Assembly: GCA_027575805.1 (NCBI GenBank)
Contig: JANBPU010000425.1
Coordinates: 1-11,728, forward strand
Length of the DNA stretch: 11,728 nucleotides
Origin: Mycoemilia scoparia
Taxonomy: Eukaryota > Kickxellomycota > Kickxellomycetes > Kickxellales > Kickxellaceae
Direction of reading: 5' to 3'
The translations under genes and the position numbers were made by a program. Shown piece after piece: positions 7,611 to 11,728 of this stretch. Below the pieces are notes generated by a model that did no database searches, had not been told where the DNA came from, and worked only from the letters and a program-made list of their open reading frames with translations. Within the stretch, counting starts at the first letter, position 1. Each line of letters opens with the position of its first letter.

Positions 7611-8734
7611 AACCCAAGCATCCCGCCGCCTGTTCTTTCAAACATACAACATCTCGGACCTTTTGTGCTCCGTCGATTACATGTTTGCGTGAATGGTTCT
7701 GATGATAATACATACATACGAAGATCCTATTTATAACCTCGATCATATTTTCTTCTCTTTCTCCGCTGTTAATGATATTCTGTCCCTGCATATGTTGCAA
7801 ATCCCTTAATCAACCACCACAACAATGACGATGCTTGACCATCAATTCTATCTTTCTACTGCTGCTGAGCTGCTATCGGTCATTTCTGCACAAGATACAT
7901 GCAAACGAAAGAGATGCTGCTCACTTTTGCATCTTTTAGGCATTTTGCCTTGATGGCTGACAGCAGTCGTCAGCCTGTAGTGATGATGACATTCCTTCGC
8001 TGCTGCTCTATATTTACTTGCTACAACCAACTCCATTAATATCTCGCCGCTATAATTAACCACAACCTCCTACCTCTAATACGATTTATCATATGTTAAT
8101 ATGCCTTGAAGGCCCGCATATCAACATACATACATATTTAATACTCTTTGTCGTTCGTTCGGCTTTTATTTTGCTTTTATACAATGTTGACATTGCTATA
8201 TTTAGGCCATATATATATGTATGTCTATCTCGATTTTCCTGCCACACACTGCCACGTAAACCCACACTTTTTTAACTTGCGCTAACGACTAATTGTTTTT
8301 CTCTACTCATTTTTGATATCGCCCTTATTATTATATCCTCCGACAATTTGTACATTCAATAATACAATCCCCTAATAATAACATCTCATTGCAATAACTA
8401 TGGTTGATAAATACATGGCTGACTCTATCGCAATACTATTATATACTGCTATGGCTTCATTTTGCAATACCCAGAGTATATTTGATGATGCAGGAGGTTT
8501 GAGCAATTAGACGTTGTTGTTAGTGTGTATGTATGATTACAAAGGAATATTCTTGTACCATGGTTTCTCAAACTTGAGTTCTTTTCCTATGTGTAAAACT
8601 TGTTTTTAATTTATGTTTGTATTCTGGCATTTGAGTGTAGCTATTTTCATATGTGGCTTTATTTGAATATTTTGTTTTGGGTGGCGACTTTTTTATTTTT
8701 CAGTTTTAGTTGAATATCATTTCGGTCTAAGCCG

Positions 8735-8759
8735 CACACACACACACACACACACACAC
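8735..8759. repeat. (CA)12 microsatellite
   Basis: Twenty-five bases of uninterrupted CA. It is the counterpart of the AC run at 6126-6149; the two lie roughly 1 kb either side of the orphan gene. Confidence 0.95.
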
Positions 8760-8836
8760 TGCCGATGCTAGACAGAATTTGTATTTAGAATTTTAGAGCA
8801 CTTCAATAGAATATCTTCCTATTGGGATGATTATTT

Positions 8837-8878
8837 TTGAAAGGCTACTAATTTTTACTAGTAGGCCAGTAGTTTCAA
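8837..8878. repeat. Bistable hairpin
   Basis: The outer arms TTGAAA-gg-CTACT (8837-8849) and AGTAG-TTTCAA (8868-8878) pair over 11 bp with a GG bulge. The inner segment GGCTACTA (8843-8850) can instead pair with TAGTAGGCC (8859-8867). The same CTACT is used in both, so the two folds exclude each other. No gene or known RNA family is recognised here. Confidence 0.5.
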
Positions 8879-9885
8879 CTTGCATACTTACTGACCAGCC
8901 TATATTATCCTTGATAGTATTAATTTAGTTCTTCAAAAAAAAACAATAATAATAGTAATCATTATTTCTATATAAACAAAATTGTAGCGATATAGTATTT
9001 GCAATATTTTATTCAAGTAGAGTTAATATCTAATGAATGCTAGGTAGTGCATATAAATAATTTAATTATCATTGGGCCCTATTCATACCCTCTTATTACT
9101 TCATCACGAAAATTCTACCAACGCTACAAAGTATGTATACGCATATTAACCACAGGTTTCTATTCTAAGCCACTGCAATATGCACTGGTATTATGATAAT
9201 AACTATATTTATTTTATATTCTTGGTACAAAGATCCATTCTCATATCGTCTGACTGTGACTGACTCCCGTATTAGAAGAATCCGATTATACTTGAACTTT
9301 CATCTGTTTTAACCACTCATTCACTATAACAACGACAATAACAGCAACAAAAACCAAAATATGGAATCTTGTAAGAACCAGAGACAATATAGACCTATTT
9401 TTGGAACCACATAATAACAGCAAGCCTCTATTTCGGAATTTAAACTAGCATCTATTGTTGAAAGGTTTATTTCATCGTTTCGCACTATTTGTTGTATTCA
9501 TGGTATACAAGCCTCAATATTATGAATACGGCCATATTTCACAAGGCCTTAGGCAAAACAGGTCCCCCAGGAATTGCATATGAAATGGCTAGTGATTGAA
9601 CCAAAATCTGATGAGAACCATATTTCTGCCTATTTCACAATTGATCTCAAGTTAAATCTCGCCATTTGATCACTAATGAAATTCTATAAAATTTAAATAA
9701 ATACAACCCCTATTTTTCTTTGGGCATACTATTTCAGAGAGTCGCAGTACTGCTGTTACATATCATGATTTCTCGCCAGTCTTATATTTCATAAAACACG
9801 CAAAATATATAAAAGAAAAAAGGGGCAAAGAGCAGGCTGTATACAGACAGGCAAATGACAGTATATCCCCTTGTTTTTGTTGTCT

Positions 9886-11172
9886 TTAACGCTTGACCCA
9901 AGTGTACCGTTTGCGAGCCTTTGGCTGACCAGTCTTTTTGCGCTCAACAGTACGTGGATCACGAGTTAAACATCCAGAGCGCCTTAATGTTTCCATGGTT
10001 GACGGATCGGCGACAGAAAGTGCACGGCTGATGGCCAAAGCAACTGCTTCGCACTGACCGGTAGGTCCACCGCCACGGACTGTAGCCCATACGCGGTAGT
10101 TACCCAACTGCTCGGTCAATGTCAATGGGAACAAGGTAGACTCACGGTCATAGGCTCTGACAAAGTACTCGCCAAGCGGCTTGCTGTTGACCATGACTTC
10201 ACCAATGATTGATGATGGCTCATCGACTATGGTAGCCATCTCTTCCTCTGGTTGTACGTGTGCTTCGCTGACAGCCTCCTTTTCTTCAGCTCCAGCGGCT
10301 ACATCTTCACTTGCGGCAGAATCAGAATTGCTGCTTGAAGCTCTGGTTGTTTCTTTTGGCTTAGCTTCGAATCCGGGAACAGGAACCATCCATACCTGTG
10401 CCGACGATTCTTTCCGGTGTCCAACAGCAAAGTATCTGCCAAGGTCATCCTTAAACCCTCTTCTTGGATTCCTTTTCTTTTTAGGTTCTGTTTTATCACC
10501 AGCATGTTGAGCTTTCTTTTTCCTTGCCTCTTCGGGATTCTCCGCTTCTTCGATAGATTCAACCAAACGAGCATGTGCATTACCCGACCGGAACTGATCC
10601 AAATACCAGTTGATTTCTTCCTGATCAGCCATAGTTGGTGGTTTAATTTTTCTGCATAGCTCGAGCTTTTCGATCAATGCTTGGTATTCAACTTCCGTGA
10701 TGTTCTCGCTAATCATCATCTTGACCGCGCCATAACCAAACCATGAACTATTTTTTGGCTTTTTTGGGGCCGAATCAACAGCAGCAGCAGCGTCATTTGA
10801 AGTTTGGTTATTATTTTTGGATGGAACAATACATCTTTCATATCTCCTGATCATACGGTCCAAAGCCACGTACAGATCAGTAAGTTTAGCCTTTCCGGTA
10901 AAGTATGAGGCAGTATCTGGACGTTGGCGAGGCAATATATCAAGATATGCTGGTAAATCAGGCTTTATAATATCTTTTTGCCTTTCTAAACTTTTCCAAT
11001 CAATAGGGTCGGTATAACCCTCTCTGTCCATTCTGTATTTTTGTGTTGCGTAGTTTCGGCATTTTGGAATTGTGGTCATTGCTGAAATTGGAATACTACG
11101 CCGATTATTAATTAGTGGGGTGGCCTGAGTTCTGCTAGGAACTGCTGGCAAACGTGATAGATTTCTCAGCAT
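9886..11172 (-). CDS. MRPS9: Mitochondrial small-subunit ribosomal protein uS9m
   Basis: A single-exon frame of 428 aa. The N-terminus (MLRNLSRLPAVPSR...) is Arg/Ser-rich without acidic residues and ends in R39-N-Y-A, a good R-3 type mitochondrial presequence cleavage site (between Y41 and A42). A fungal-type N-terminal extension (about 42-246) follows. The S9 domain comes next: RYFAVGHRKESSAQVWMVP (246-264), GEVMVNSKPLGEYF (324-337), VWATVRGGGPTGQ (361-373) and the end LRRSGCLTRDPRTVERKK...WVKR (396-428). In ribosomes of known structure the basic C-terminal KR tail of uS9 reaches the P-site tRNA; it is intact here. About 55 residues rich in Ser, Ala and Glu (about 267-321) interrupt the S9 fold between two normally adjacent strands, with no stop and no good splice signs. 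The start is the only ATG that includes the whole presequence. Confidence 0.95.
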   Translation of the reverse strand: MLRNLSRLPAVPSRTQATPLINNRRSIPISAMTTIPKCRNYATQKYRMDREGYTDPIDWKSLERQKDIIKPDLPAYLDILPRQRPDTASYFTGKAKLTDLYVALDRMIRRYERCIVPSKNNNQTSNDAAAAVDSAPKKPKNSSWFGYGAVKMMISENITEVEYQALIEKLELCRKIKPPTMADQEEINWYLDQFRSGNAHARLVESIEEAENPEEARKKKAQHAGDKTEPKKKRNPRRGFKDDLGRYFAVGHRKESSAQVWMVPVPGFEAKPKETTRASSSNSDSAASEDVAAGAEEKEAVSEAHVQPEEEMATIVDEPSSIIGEVMVNSKPLGEYFVRAYDRESTLFPLTLTEQLGNYRVWATVRGGGPTGQCEAVALAISRALSVADPSTMETLRRSGCLTRDPRTVERKKTGQPKARKRYTWVKR

Positions 11173-11704
11173 TTTTCGCCGTTAGATTTCCAACCAGTAA
11201 GAGAAATTATGTTTAAACAGATTTATCGAATTTTTATAAATCTGCGAGAGAGATATTGTATATATATATAAAGCAAGAAGGACTAGGTGAGAAATAAAAA
11301 GCCTTGAATTTGTTCTGTTTTGGTTAGCTTTTGATAACAGCAACAAGGTCTTTTTCTAAGGTTTCTTAGTATTATGATTCGATATCATCATAGACAGTGA
11401 AGTGTGGAGGGCTATGTTAATCTTTTTGATGGTAAGAAAAATTCCAGATCTAATCAGCGTTAAAAATAGGATTGATTATGGTTTTCGCACATGTGATTTA
11501 AAAGCTTAGGATTTGAATCCTGTGGTAGAAATGGTGGGTTTTACACCAAAAGAGAGCTAAATTGTACCCTCATATATGACCTGTAGGATCTGACCATATC
11601 AATTTTAACCATCTATCTATATAAACTTTTCAAGAATGTTATCTTTCGCATATATACGTATTCATTAACAAGCAGATCTCTCTATTGCAAACATTGAATC
11701 GAAT
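11173..11704. other. Upstream region of uS9m, possibly a divergent promoter
   Basis: AT-rich, with a TATATATATATA run about 90-100 bases upstream of the uS9m ATG on the minus strand (near 11258-11271), which could act as its TATA element. At the right, TATATAAA (11618-11625) faces the plus strand, 80 bases before a possible start codon at 11705. No other structure is seen. Confidence 0.45.
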
Positions 11705-11728
11705 ATGCCTGCTGGGCATTTTTACAAA
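11705..11728 (+). CDS. Possible gene start cut by the window edge
   Basis: An ATG with A at -3 begins an open frame (MPAGHFYK) that runs off the window. TATATAAA lies 80 bases upstream, a spacing that fits a fungal promoter and short leader. Eight codons cannot prove a gene, and no family can be named. Confidence 0.22.

Larger units (their letters stand above)
7611..9885. other. Long non-coding interval with hairpins and a CA repeat
   Basis: About 2.3 kb between the convergent ends of the orphan gene and the uS9m gene. Both 3' UTRs must lie at its edges, but no AATAAA is seen close behind either stop. No frame looks coding, and no tRNA, snoRNA or other known RNA was recognised. It holds a (CA) repeat at 8735-8759, a bistable hairpin at 8837-8878 and an 8-bp inverted repeat (GTATTCAT 9494-9501 / ATGAATAC 9532-9539). 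Confidence 0.5.

Noticed and set aside
7980..8490. TGATGA words resembling box C of C/D snoRNAs (for example 7980, 8484)
   Set aside because: No CTGA box D with a closing terminal stem lies at the proper distance.
9494..9539. GTATTCAT/ATGAATAC inverted repeat as a terminator or RNA gene
   Set aside because: An 8-bp AT-rich stem with a 30-base loop is expected by chance in 2.3 kb of AT-rich DNA and has no supporting context.
10785..10795. GCAGCAGCAGC run inside the uS9m gene as a possible triplet-expansion locus
   Set aside because: It is only four alanine codons in a disordered linker; too short to be notable.
11508..11520. T-arm-like word AGGATTTGAATCC suggesting a tRNA
   Set aside because: The loop does not form seven bases with a five-base-pair stem, and no acceptor, D or anticodon arm is found around it.

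Overview
The window looks like nuclear DNA of a filamentous fungus, most likely an early-diverging lineage such as Mucoromycota. This is inferred from short spliceosomal introns of about 87-113 nt with GTAAGT/GTAATG/GTAAGA donors and ATAG/GTAG acceptors, AT-rich spacers with microsatellites, and fungal-looking housekeeping proteins. There is no operon structure and no CRISPR, phage, tRNA or rRNA. The species cannot be fixed from the sequence alone.

From left to right: (1) 1-526 is non-coding and holds a possible MITE-like inverted-repeat element. (2) 527-1543, minus: a three-exon gene for a Vma12/TMEM199-type V-ATPase assembly factor of the ER membrane. (3) 1825-2522, minus: a two-exon gene for a Ser-rich protein with one C-terminal membrane segment. 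The second exon (1825-1865) is easily missed; adding it gives a C-terminus that resembles the mitochondrial outer-membrane factor Mim2. (4) 2928-4522, minus: a three-exon gene for the Cdc48/p97 cofactor p47/Shp1 (UBA-SEP-UBX). (5) 4523-7115: 2.6 kb of non-coding DNA rich in TGGGC/GCCCA words and microsatellites, ending in a TATA box. (6) 7116-7610, plus: a small unrecognised Ser/Pro-rich protein with an N-terminal cysteine cluster and a basic C-terminus. (7) 7611-9885: 2.3 kb of non-coding DNA with a CA repeat and a bistable hairpin. (8) 9886-11172, minus: a single-exon gene for the mitochondrial small-subunit ribosomal protein uS9m, with a low-complexity insertion inside the conserved domain. 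(9) 11173-11728: an upstream region, with a possible new gene starting at 11705.

The four minus-strand genes are independent housekeeping or organelle genes (V-ATPase assembly, possible mitochondrial outer-membrane insertion, Cdc48 adaptor, mitoribosome). Nothing in the sequence shows them to be one system. The least ordinary part is the orphan plus-strand gene sitting between more than 2 kb of non-coding DNA on each side, while the other genes are packed only 300-400 bp apart. I see no clear evidence of a wholly new multi-gene system. The best leads are that orphan gene with its upstream motif cluster, the re-modelled Mim2-like gene, and the uS9m insertion.
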